Notes under the pieces: model-generated
Told to the model about the DNA's origin: nothing
The model's input: only the letters and a program-made list of their open reading frames with translations
The model's database searches: none
Assembly (NCBI RefSeq): GCF_024198255.1
Contig: NZ_JAJVKW010000002.1
Location: 496,001 to 560,000 of the forward strand
Source: Myxococcus guangdongensis
GTDB lineage: Bacteria; Myxococcota; Myxococcia; Myxococcales; Myxococcaceae
DNA: 64,000 nt
Direction: 5' to 3'
Program-made: the position numbers and the translations under genes
Shown: positions 30,902-37,775 of the stretch, one piece after another
Layout of the letters: every line of letters starts with the position of its first letter
How positions within the stretch are numbered: the first letter of the stretch is position 1

Positions 30902-32467
30902 ATGACCTTGCCCCTGCCCAATCTCACCCTGGCAGACTTCCTCCCGCTGCTGCCCGCCATCATCCTGGTGGTGGGAGCGTGCATCCTGCTGCTGTCGGAG
31001 GTGTTCCTCAGCACCACCGCGTCGCGGTCCTACCAGGCCGTGCTCGCCGTGGTGTCGGCGGTGGCGGCCGGCGCCGTGGCCGTGTCCAACATGTTCGAGC
31101 CGGCGCACGAGGCGTTCCTCGGCTTCGGCGTGCTGGACCCGTTCTCCAGCTTCCTCACCTTCGTGGTGTGCGTGGGCCTGGGGCTGGCGTCGCTCAGCTC
31201 CGTGAGCTTCCTGCGCAAGCGCGGCGCGGAGCGCGGTGAGTTCTACGCGCTGATGCTCTTCGCCGCGGCGGGCATGAGCCTGCTGGCGCTGTCCAACGAG
31301 CTCATCACCCTGTTCGTCAACCTGGAGGTCCTCTCCATCGCCACGTACGCGCTGACGTCGTACCTGCGGCGCGGGACGCGGCCCTCCGAGGCGGGCTTCA
31401 AGTACTTCATCCTGGGCGCGTTCTCGTCCGCGGTGCTGCTGTACGGCGCGGCGCTCCTGTACGGCGCCACCGGCACCACCAAGCTGACGGCGATGGCCGG
31501 CCCGCTGTCCACGGCGCTCGCCACCCAGCCGGCGCTGGTCTACGCGGGCCTCATCCTCCTGGGCTCCGGCTTCGCCTTCAAGGTGGCCGCGGTGCCGTTC
31601 CACATGTGGACGCCGGACGTCTACGAGGGTGCCCCCACCCCCGTCACCGCGCTGATGAGCGCGGGCGTGAAGGCGGCGGCCTTCGCGGCGCTGGTGCGCG
31701 TGTTCCTGACGGTGGGCAAGGGCATCGACCCGCAGATGCCGCTGGTGCTGTTCTCGTCGCTGGCCTTCCTCACCATGGTGGTGGGCAACCTGCTGGCGAT
31801 TCCGCAGCGCAACGTGAAGCGCATGCTGGCGTACTCGTCCATCGCGCACGCCGGCTACCTGCTGGTGGGCGTGGCGGCGCTCTTCGTGACGGCGCCGGGC
31901 GAGCAGTTCCGCCTGCTGGGACCGTCGGAGCTGACGGGTGGCTCGCCGCTGGAGCTGGCCCGCTCGCAGGCCCTGCGCGGCATCCTCTTCTACCTCTTGG
32001 CCTACACCTTCAGCGCGGTGGGCGCCTTCACCCTGGTCTCCGTGCTCGAGCGTCGCGAGGACGAGGAGAAGGGCACCGCCTGGGATTTGGAGCGCTTCAG
32101 CGGCCTGGCGCAGCGGCGTCCGGGTTGGGCCGTGGCGATGGCGGCGTTCATGCTGTCCCTGGGCGGGATTCCCCCCACCATCGGCTTCATGAGCAAGCTG
32201 CTCATCTTCCAGAGCGCAGTGGACTCGGGCCTCATCGGCCTGGCCATCATCGGCGTGCTGTCCAGCGCGGCGGGCGTCTATTACTACCTGCGCGTGGTGG
32301 TCTACATGTTCATGCGCCCGGTGCCCGAGGGCGCCCAGGCGCTGGAGCGCAGCTGGTCCACCGAGCTGGCCCTGGTGCTCTCCACCGCCGCCGTGGTGGT
32401 GCTGGGCATCCTCCCCGGCCCCGTCACCGCGTGGCTGGAGCAGGCCAGCAGCCTCTTCGGTCAGTAG
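30902..32467 (+). CDS. nuoN: NADH-quinone oxidoreductase subunit N (NuoN)
   Basis: A 521-residue antiporter-like subunit, the third of the complex I proton-pumping modules. LSNELITLFVNLEVLSIATY carries the conserved glutamate, and FKVAAVPFHMWTPDVYEGAP and SSIAHAGYLLVGV are typical. It ends the operon, with a hairpin terminator 31 bases after the stop. Confidence 0.96.
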   Translation: MTLPLPNLTLADFLPLLPAIILVVGACILLLSEVFLSTTASRSYQAVLAVVSAVAAGAVAVSNMFEPAHEAFLGFGVLDPFSSFLTFVVCVGLGLASLSSVSFLRKRGAERGEFYALMLFAAAGMSLLALSNELITLFVNLEVLSIATYALTSYLRRGTRPSEAGFKYFILGAFSSAVLLYGAALLYGATGTTKLTAMAGPLSTALATQPALVYAGLILLGSGFAFKVAAVPFHMWTPDVYEGAPTPVTALMSAGVKAAAFAALVRVFLTVGKGIDPQMPLVLFSSLAFLTMVVGNLLAIPQRNVKRMLAYSSIAHAGYLLVGVAALFVTAPGEQFRLLGPSELTGGSPLELARSQALRGILFYLLAYTFSAVGAFTLVSVLERREDEEKGTAWDLERFSGLAQRRPGWAVAMAAFMLSLGGIPPTIGFMSKLLIFQSAVDSGLIGLAIIGVLSSAAGVYYYLRVVVYMFMRPVPEGAQALERSWSTELALVLSTAAVVVLGILPGPVTAWLEQASSLFGQ

Positions 32468-32497
32468 CCTTCCCGCGGGCAGCAAGCCCGTCGACTC

Positions 32498-32538
32498 CGC
32501 CCGCCCCGGCCTCGTGCCCGGGCGGGCGTCGTCTTTCT
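32498..32538 (+). terminator. Terminator of the nuo operon
   Basis: CGCCCGCCC (32498-32506) and GGGCGGGCG (32520-32528) form a 9-bp stem with a 13-base loop, followed by the T-rich tail TCGTCTTTCT. It separates nuoN from the convergent GNAT gene. Confidence 0.7.
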
Positions 32539-32558
32539 GGGGCACCCAGGTGCCGCGG

Positions 32559-33395
32559 TCAGCGCGGGAGTTCGCCGCGCAGCTCGTACGTCTCCAGGCG
32601 CGTGCGGGCTCCGGCCTTCCGCAGGGCGTCCTCCAAGGATGGGTTGTCCGTCATCACCACGCCCAGGGACTGACGCGCGGGCCCCACGCGGGTGAAGGCG
32701 TCCTCCAGGAGCGCCCGCGCATGTGCGAGGGACACCGCGAAGAAGGGGTAGAGCACCACGCCGCCGGAGCGCAGGTCCATCACCCCCAGCCGCTCGGTGG
32801 CCGCGCCCTCCCCTCGGGTCAGCTTGAAGAGCTGGTGCGAGGCCAGCGAAGAGAAGCGCGCGAGCTTGCCCGGAATCATCCCGAAGGCCTCCGTCAGCGG
32901 CTCCCCATCCGATGACTCCACGGGCGACACCCGGAGGCCGCGGGGCGCCTCCGGCAGCGTGGCCACGTGGGCCCGCGTCACCTCCAGGTCGGTGGCCTGC
33001 CGGGCGCGCCGCATCCCCAGCGAGCCGTAGAGCTCCAGGGCCGGGGTGTTGTCGCGCACCACCATGAGGCACCAGTGCTGGCAGCCCTGCGTCCGGAGGC
33101 GCTCGGCCGACCTCAGCATCATCCACCGCCCCAGCCCCTGACGGCGCGCGGTGGGCGCCACCACGAGCTGGCCCACGTACCCCATGACACCCAGGGCCTC
33201 CGTGGACGTGTACCCCACCACCCCACCCGGCCCCTCGACGAGGAAGGTGCGACTCGCCAGCTCCTGCTCCCACATGGATACGGGCGGCGGAGGGTCCTCC
33301 AGCCCCAGCTCCACGAACAGCCTGGCGTACGTCGGGTAATCGTCGGCGCGTCCGGGTCTCTGCACCCACGGACACGACCCCACATCCACCGTCAT
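32559..33395 (-). CDS. GNAT-family N-acetyltransferase
   Basis: A 278-residue protein with the GNAT acetyl-CoA-binding motif VAPTARRQGLGRWMM near 80-94 and the following NTPALELYGSLGM segment. The C-terminal 140 residues look like a second, degenerate GNAT-like half. Substrate is unknown. GGAGG lies nine bases before the ATG at 33395. It lies immediately downstream of the pxr-like sRNA on the same strand; a GNAT gene in this position is part of the pxr neighbourhood I recall from Myxococcus xanthus. Confidence 0.85.
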   Translation of the reverse strand: MTVDVGSCPWVQRPGRADDYPTYARLFVELGLEDPPPPVSMWEQELASRTFLVEGPGGVVGYTSTEALGVMGYVGQLVVAPTARRQGLGRWMMLRSAERLRTQGCQHWCLMVVRDNTPALELYGSLGMRRARQATDLEVTRAHVATLPEAPRGLRVSPVESSDGEPLTEAFGMIPGKLARFSSLASHQLFKLTRGEGAATERLGVMDLRSGGVVLYPFFAVSLAHARALLEDAFTRVGPARQSLGVVMTDNPSLEDALRKAGARTRLETYELRGELPR

Positions 33396-33460
33396 CGGCC
33401 TGCCTCCGGCAAGGAAGGAGCGCTACCGACGCGAGCCTGACTCAACGCCCGACGGCACAA

Positions 33461-33499
33461 AAGAAGGCGGCCCGACACTCCAGGGGAGGGTCGGGCCGC
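33461..33499 (-). terminator. pxr: Intrinsic terminator of the pxr-like RNA
   Basis: On the minus strand GCGGCCCGAC (33499-33490) pairs perfectly with GTCGGGCCGC (33476-33467) and is followed by CTTCTTTTG. It is also stem-loop 3 of the RNA. It insulates the sRNA from the GNAT gene 66 bases further on. Confidence 0.8.
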
Positions 33500-33579
33500 G
33501 GGTCTTCTGAAGGTGACTCACCGGAAGTGCTGAAGGGGTGGGGGGGAACCGCCTTCAGCCTCGCTTCGATGTGTCCCGC
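33461..33579 (-). ncRNA. pxr: Pxr-like regulatory small RNA
   Basis: About 119 nt of structured RNA lie between the GNAT gene and the sigma-54 activator. Stem-loop 1 pairs GCTGAAGG (33559-33552) with CCTTCAGC (33536-33529) around a 15-base loop holding seven consecutive cytosines (33546-33540). Stem-loop 2 is built on GGTG/CACC (33522-33512) with an outer CTTC/GAAG pair. Stem-loop 3 is a perfect 10-bp GC stem with a T-rich tail. A -24/-12 promoter sits just upstream. In Myxococcus xanthus, Pxr is a sigma-54-dependent sRNA that blocks fruiting-body development when nutrients are plentiful. The neighbours, promoter class, three hairpins and C7 run all fit; the exact ends are inferred. Confidence 0.85.
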
Positions 33580-33589
33580 GTGAACCTAT

Positions 33590-33605
33590 AGCAGTCGCCG
33601 TGCCA
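33590..33605 (-). promoter_or_regulatory. pxr: Sigma-54 (-24/-12) promoter of the pxr-like RNA
   Basis: Minus-strand TGGCAC (33605-33600), five bases, then CTGCT (33594-33590) matches the sigma-54 consensus TGGCAC-N5-TTGCT at ten of eleven defined bases, with the -24 GG and -12 GC intact. The predicted transcription start is near 33579, just before stem-loop 1. Confidence 0.8.
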
Positions 33606-33676
33606 GACCCCGTTTTGAGACAAACTCCAGTTTTCTCAGGCACTTAGAGGTCTGCCCAACAATGGCCCACCCCGGT

Positions 33677-33767
33677 GATTGCATTTCAGCCCTGCAATCG
33701 GCTTTCAGAACTGAAAATCATCAATGAGTCCGGGCGGTTGTGTTTTTCACCGATGAACCCCGTTCAT
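33677..33767. promoter_or_regulatory. Three inverted repeats upstream of the pxr promoter (candidate activator sites)
   Basis: Three short dyads stand in an AT-richer stretch. They are GATTGCA/TGCAATC (33677-33683 and 33693-33699), TTTCAG/CTGAAA (33703-33708 and 33711-33716) and ATGAAC/GTTCAT (33753-33758 and 33762-33767). They lie about 98-188 bases upstream of the predicted start, the range where sigma-54 activators bind. None is followed by a T-run on either strand, which argues against terminators. Confidence 0.5.
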
Positions 33768-33816
33768 TTCGGATCTGAATCCACGGGTGCGCAAAAGTTA
33801 CACGTCCAACTCCACC

Positions 33817-35262
33817 CTACTCCCGACCCACCTCGTTGGGCGGCCGGAGGTTGAGGCGCTTCATCTTGCGCCACAGGGTGGTGGAGGAGACGCCCAGCTC
33901 GTCGGCGACGCGGGCCAGGTCCACGCCGTGGCGCTCCAGGGACTGGGCGATGGCGCGGCGCTCGGCGTCCTCGACCACCTGGGCCAGGGTGGGCCCCGAG
34001 CTGGTGCCAGGAGGCAGACTGCCCGGGCCGTCCAGCATGCCCAGGGCGCTGGTGCCGGCGACGGGCGTCAGGCGGGCCTGGCGCAGCGGGAAGTCCTCGG
34101 GCAACAGCTCGTCGCTCTCCGAGAGCGCGGCGGCCTGCTCCACCAGGTTCTCCAGCTCGCGCACGTTGCCCGGGAAGTCGTAGCTCATCAGGTGCGTCAC
34201 CGCGGCGGCGGACAGGCGCCGGGGGTTGGGGCTGCGGGTGTTGGCGCGCCCCAGGAAGTGCTCGGCGAGCGCGGGCACGTCATCCAGGCGCTCACGCAGG
34301 GGCGGCACGCGCAGCGTCACCACGTTGAGGCGGTAGTAGAGGTCCTGGCGGAAGCGCTTCTCACGCACCTCCTGCTCGATGTCGCGGTTGGTGGCCGCCA
34401 CGGTGCGCACGTCCACGCGCAGCGCGGTGGACTCGCCCACGCGGCGCACCTCGCCCTCCTGCAGCGCGCGCAAGAGCTTCGACTGGAAGGTGGGGCTGGT
34501 CTCCGTCACCTCGTCGATGAAGAGCGTGCCGCCGTCAGCCTCCTCGAACAGGCCCCGGCGGGCCTTCACCGCGCCGGTGAAGGCGCCCTTCGCGTGGCCG
34601 AACAGCTCGCTCTCCAGCAGCGACTCGCTGATGGCCGCGCAGTTGACGGGCACGAAGGAGCGCCCCTTGCGGCGGCTGTGCGCGTGGAGCGCGCGCGCCA
34701 CCAGCTCCTTGCCCGTGCCGCTCTCGCCCTGGATGAGCACCGTGGCGTCGCTCTGGGCCACGCGCATCAGCCGCGAGGTGAGGTCCCTCATGGCGGCGCT
34801 GCGGCCCACCAGCGCGGACAGGCCGTGGCGCTCGTTGAAGTCCGTGGCCAGGTTGTCCACGTCGCGCAGCAGGCGCGCTCGCTCCAGGGCGCGCTCCACG
34901 CGGTAGCGCAGCTCGCTCTCCTTGAAGGGCTTGGTGACGTAGTCGTACGCACCCAGGCGCATGGCCTCCACCGCGCTCTCGATGGAGCCGAAGGCCGTCA
35001 TCATGATGACCTGCAGCCGCGGGGCCACCTCCAGCGCGCGCTTGAGGAGCGTGAGCCCGTCCATGGGCTCCATCTTCAAGTCCGTCAGGAGCAGGTCCAT
35101 GCTGCCGCCGGACAGGTGCGCCAGGGCTTCCTCGCCGGTGCCCGCCTCGAAGACGGTGTAGTGCTCGGCGCGCAGGAGCAGCGCGGTGGTCGCGCGCATG
35201 TTGCGCTGGTCGTCCACGACGAGGATGCGTCCGCGGGACGGCGGGAGGTTCGCGTCGGTCAT
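33817..35262 (-). CDS. NtrC-family sigma-54-dependent response regulator
   Basis: A 481-residue activator. Receiver domain 10-125 with phospho-acceptor Asp61 (LLTDLKMEPMDG). Central AAA+ domain with Walker A GESGTGKE (179-186) and the sigma-54-contacting GAFTGA (226-231), so it should remodel sigma-54 holoenzyme. Its C-terminal Fis-type helix-turn-helix is near 440-470 (VADELGVSSTTLWRKMKRL). Its ATG overlaps the stop of the sensor kinase gene by four bases, making them a clear pair. It is the natural candidate activator of the adjacent sigma-54 promoter of the pxr-like RNA, though it could equally act elsewhere. Confidence 0.95.
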   Translation of the reverse strand: MTDANLPPSRGRILVVDDQRNMRATTALLLRAEHYTVFEAGTGEEALAHLSGGSMDLLLTDLKMEPMDGLTLLKRALEVAPRLQVIMMTAFGSIESAVEAMRLGAYDYVTKPFKESELRYRVERALERARLLRDVDNLATDFNERHGLSALVGRSAAMRDLTSRLMRVAQSDATVLIQGESGTGKELVARALHAHSRRKGRSFVPVNCAAISESLLESELFGHAKGAFTGAVKARRGLFEEADGGTLFIDEVTETSPTFQSKLLRALQEGEVRRVGESTALRVDVRTVAATNRDIEQEVREKRFRQDLYYRLNVVTLRVPPLRERLDDVPALAEHFLGRANTRSPNPRRLSAAAVTHLMSYDFPGNVRELENLVEQAAALSESDELLPEDFPLRQARLTPVAGTSALGMLDGPGSLPPGTSSGPTLAQVVEDAERRAIAQSLERHGVDLARVADELGVSSTTLWRKMKRLNLRPPNEVGRE

Positions 35263-37775
35263 GGGAAGGACGGGGGCTGCGAGAGGGGAAGCCGGAAGGT
35301 GAAGGTGGTACCGCGACCGGGGGTGCTGTCCACGGCGATTTCGCCGCGGTGCTCCTCGAGGATTCGTTTCACGACAGCCAGCCCCAGGCCGGTGCCCTGG
35401 GCCTTGGTGGTGAAGAAGGGTTCGAAGACGCGGTGGAGCAGCTCGGCGGGAATCCCCGGCCCCTGGTCCGCCACGTCGATGCGCAGCTGCTCCCGGCCCG
35501 CGTGGGCCTCACGGCGCGCGCGCACCTGCACCAGGCCCCCCTGCGGCATGGACTGGATGGCGTTGACCGCCACGTTGACCAGCGCCTGGCGGATGAGCCG
35601 GCGGTCCATGGGCACGGGCGGCAGGCCCTGCTCCACCTCCGCGTCGATGCGCACGGGCCGGTCCGGCGCCCCACCCTGCGCGCGCGCCGCCTCCAGCGAG
35701 TCCTGCAGCACGCGGCTCAAGTCCTCGTGCTGGAGCACCGGGTCGCGGGGCCGCGTGTAGTCGAGCAAGTCGCCCACCATGCGGTTGAGGCGGTCGCTCT
35801 CCTCGCCCAGGATGTCCAGCAGCATGGCCGCGTCGCCCGAGGGCTCCAGGAGCCGGCGCAGCGAGGCCACCGCGTTGAAGATGACGCCCAGGGGGTTTCG
35901 CACCTCGTGGGCGACGATGGCGGACAGCTCGCCCAGGGCGGCCAGCCGCTCGCGCTTCACCATCTCCGCGCGCGTGGCGGCCAGCTCCGCGTAGCTGGCC
36001 CACAGCGATTCGTACAGGCGCGCGTTGGCGATGGAGAGTGACAGCTGGCCACACGTGGCCTCCGCCAGCTCCACCAGCTCCGGGCTGAACGTGCGCGCGC
36101 GGCGCGTGTCGTCCACCAGCACCACGCCGATGAGCTCCTCGCGCGAGGTGAGCGGCAGCGCCAGGAGCGCCTTCTCCCCGAAGCGCTGGACGAGCTGCGG
36201 ATTGAAGCCGCCGCCAGAGGCCTCCACGTCCTCGATGACCACCGGCTTGCGCTCGCGCGCGGCGCGCGATGCCACGCTGTCGCTGGAGAGCGACAACACC
36301 ACCGTGCGGAAGAAGTCGCGGTGCGCCGCGGAGGCCGCCGCGCCCCGGAGCACCTTCGCGCTCTCGTCGTACAGCATGATGTAGCAGTTGGAGACGTCCA
36401 GCAGGTGGACGAGGAAGTCCGACGCCACGTCGAGGATGCTCGAGGTCTCCAGCACGCCCGACGTCGTCCGGGCCAAATCCAGGAGCAGCCGCGTCTCGGT
36501 CAGCTGGCGTTCGGACTCCGAGCGCAGCCGGCGCTGCTCGAGCAACGTCACCAGCAGCTCCGACAGCGTCCCGAGCAGCCGCACGTCTCGCGCGTCGAAG
36601 GGACGGTCCGGCGCGCGCAGCACCTGGAGCACGCCGCACGCCTCGCCGCCTCGCGCCAGTCGCACCGCCGCGCCACTGCCCAACGTGCCTTGCGAAGCCT
36701 CGCGCAGCGCCTGGGCCTGCGCCTCGCTGGTGAGGTCGCCATCCAACGCGTCCGGCACCGAGCCGCCCATCACCCCCCCCAGCCGCGCCACGTCGCCGCC
36801 CGGGCCCACCACCTCCGTCAGGCCGACGTGGGCCGACAGCACCAGGGGCCCCTCCGTCTCCCGTGTCAGGTGCAGCACCGCGGCCTCCGCCAGCAGCAGC
36901 TCCGACACGCGCGAGAGGAAGTCCTCGGGCGTGGGTGGAATCGGCCGAGCCACGAAGCGCGCCATCTCCGCGACGGCCCCCACCTCCCACCGGCTGCGCG
37001 TGCTGTCCGACTGCACGCGCGCGTCCGTCAGCGCCGCGCCCACCACCTTCGCGAAGAGCGTCAGCACCGAGCCATGCCGGGGCGCCACCCACGGCCCCTC
37101 CACCCGAAGGACCTCCACCTGGGGGCCGCCGACGGGCAGGTACACGTGCGTGGGCGAGGCCCGCTCCGCGCCGCCGAACACGGGGCGCCCGTCCGACAGC
37201 GCCTCCAGCCCCAGGGCCACGTCCGGCGGAGGCGCGCCGCCATCGAGCGCGTTGAGCCGCAGACCGTCCCAGCGCAAGAGCCGCACCCGGAAGCCCGCGG
37301 CCTCCAGGCCCTTGAGGGCCACCCGTCGCACCGCGTCCTCGGAGTGCGCGGACACCAGGCTCGCGGAGGTCTCCACCAGCCGCTCCGCCATGGACAGCTC
37401 GGGGGGCTTGTCCGTCAGCGGCAGCAGGTTGAGCAGCAGCGCGTGCCGCCCGTCCTCCAGCGGGATTCGGGACGCGTAGAGGGCGACCTCGCGCGTGGCG
37501 CCGTCAGCCGAGGGCACCTGGTAGACCTGCGTCCTCGCCTCCATGGCCCCGCCGGACTCCACCAGGCGGTAGCGCTCGACGAGCCGGCTGCGCTCCTCGG
37601 GCTGGACGAAGTCCATGACGGAGCGCCCCTCCACCCGCTCGCGGGGCAGCCCCACCAGCGCGAGGTAGGCGTCATTGGCCGAGGACACACGCCCGTCCAC
37701 CACCGCGAGCACGGGGTTGCCGAAGGGCTCGATGAGGGCGCGCAGCGACGCCTCGCTGTAGTGGCTGGTGCTCAT
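35259..37775 (-). CDS. PAS/GAF sensor histidine kinase, partner of the sigma-54 regulator
   Basis: An 838-residue soluble-looking kinase with no clear membrane segment. It has an N-terminal PAS domain (about 8-125), then GAF-like regions (about 140-300, 310-470 and 480-600). The HisKA box AIVAHEVRNPLG has phospho-accepting His623. An HATPase domain follows with DQGPGIPAE, FEPFFTTKAQGTGLGLAV and GRGTTFTFRL. It should sense a cytoplasmic signal and phosphorylate the downstream NtrC-type regulator, with which it overlaps by four bases. The ATG at 37775 overlaps the selB stop in the same ATGA fashion; the frame upstream of it lies over selB. Confidence 0.93.
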   Translation of the reverse strand: MSTSHYSEASLRALIEPFGNPVLAVVDGRVSSANDAYLALVGLPRERVEGRSVMDFVQPEERSRLVERYRLVESGGAMEARTQVYQVPSADGATREVALYASRIPLEDGRHALLLNLLPLTDKPPELSMAERLVETSASLVSAHSEDAVRRVALKGLEAAGFRVRLLRWDGLRLNALDGGAPPPDVALGLEALSDGRPVFGGAERASPTHVYLPVGGPQVEVLRVEGPWVAPRHGSVLTLFAKVVGAALTDARVQSDSTRSRWEVGAVAEMARFVARPIPPTPEDFLSRVSELLLAEAAVLHLTRETEGPLVLSAHVGLTEVVGPGGDVARLGGVMGGSVPDALDGDLTSEAQAQALREASQGTLGSGAAVRLARGGEACGVLQVLRAPDRPFDARDVRLLGTLSELLVTLLEQRRLRSESERQLTETRLLLDLARTTSGVLETSSILDVASDFLVHLLDVSNCYIMLYDESAKVLRGAAASAAHRDFFRTVVLSLSSDSVASRAARERKPVVIEDVEASGGGFNPQLVQRFGEKALLALPLTSREELIGVVLVDDTRRARTFSPELVELAEATCGQLSLSIANARLYESLWASYAELAATRAEMVKRERLAALGELSAIVAHEVRNPLGVIFNAVASLRRLLEPSGDAAMLLDILGEESDRLNRMVGDLLDYTRPRDPVLQHEDLSRVLQDSLEAARAQGGAPDRPVRIDAEVEQGLPPVPMDRRLIRQALVNVAVNAIQSMPQGGLVQVRARREAHAGREQLRIDVADQGPGIPAELLHRVFEPFFTTKAQGTGLGLAVVKRILEEHRGEIAVDSTPGRGTTFTFRLPLSQPPSFP

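Noticed and set aside
29834-32545. Open frame of about 900 codons antisense to nuoM and nuoN
   Set aside because: Composition (Arg/Gln/His-rich) is typical of GC-rich antisense frames and both nuo genes beneath it are unmistakable.
33703-33716. Terminator of the sigma-54 regulator gene
   Set aside because: The TTTCAG/CTGAAA dyad is short and has no T-run on the minus strand, so a binding site is more likely than a terminator.
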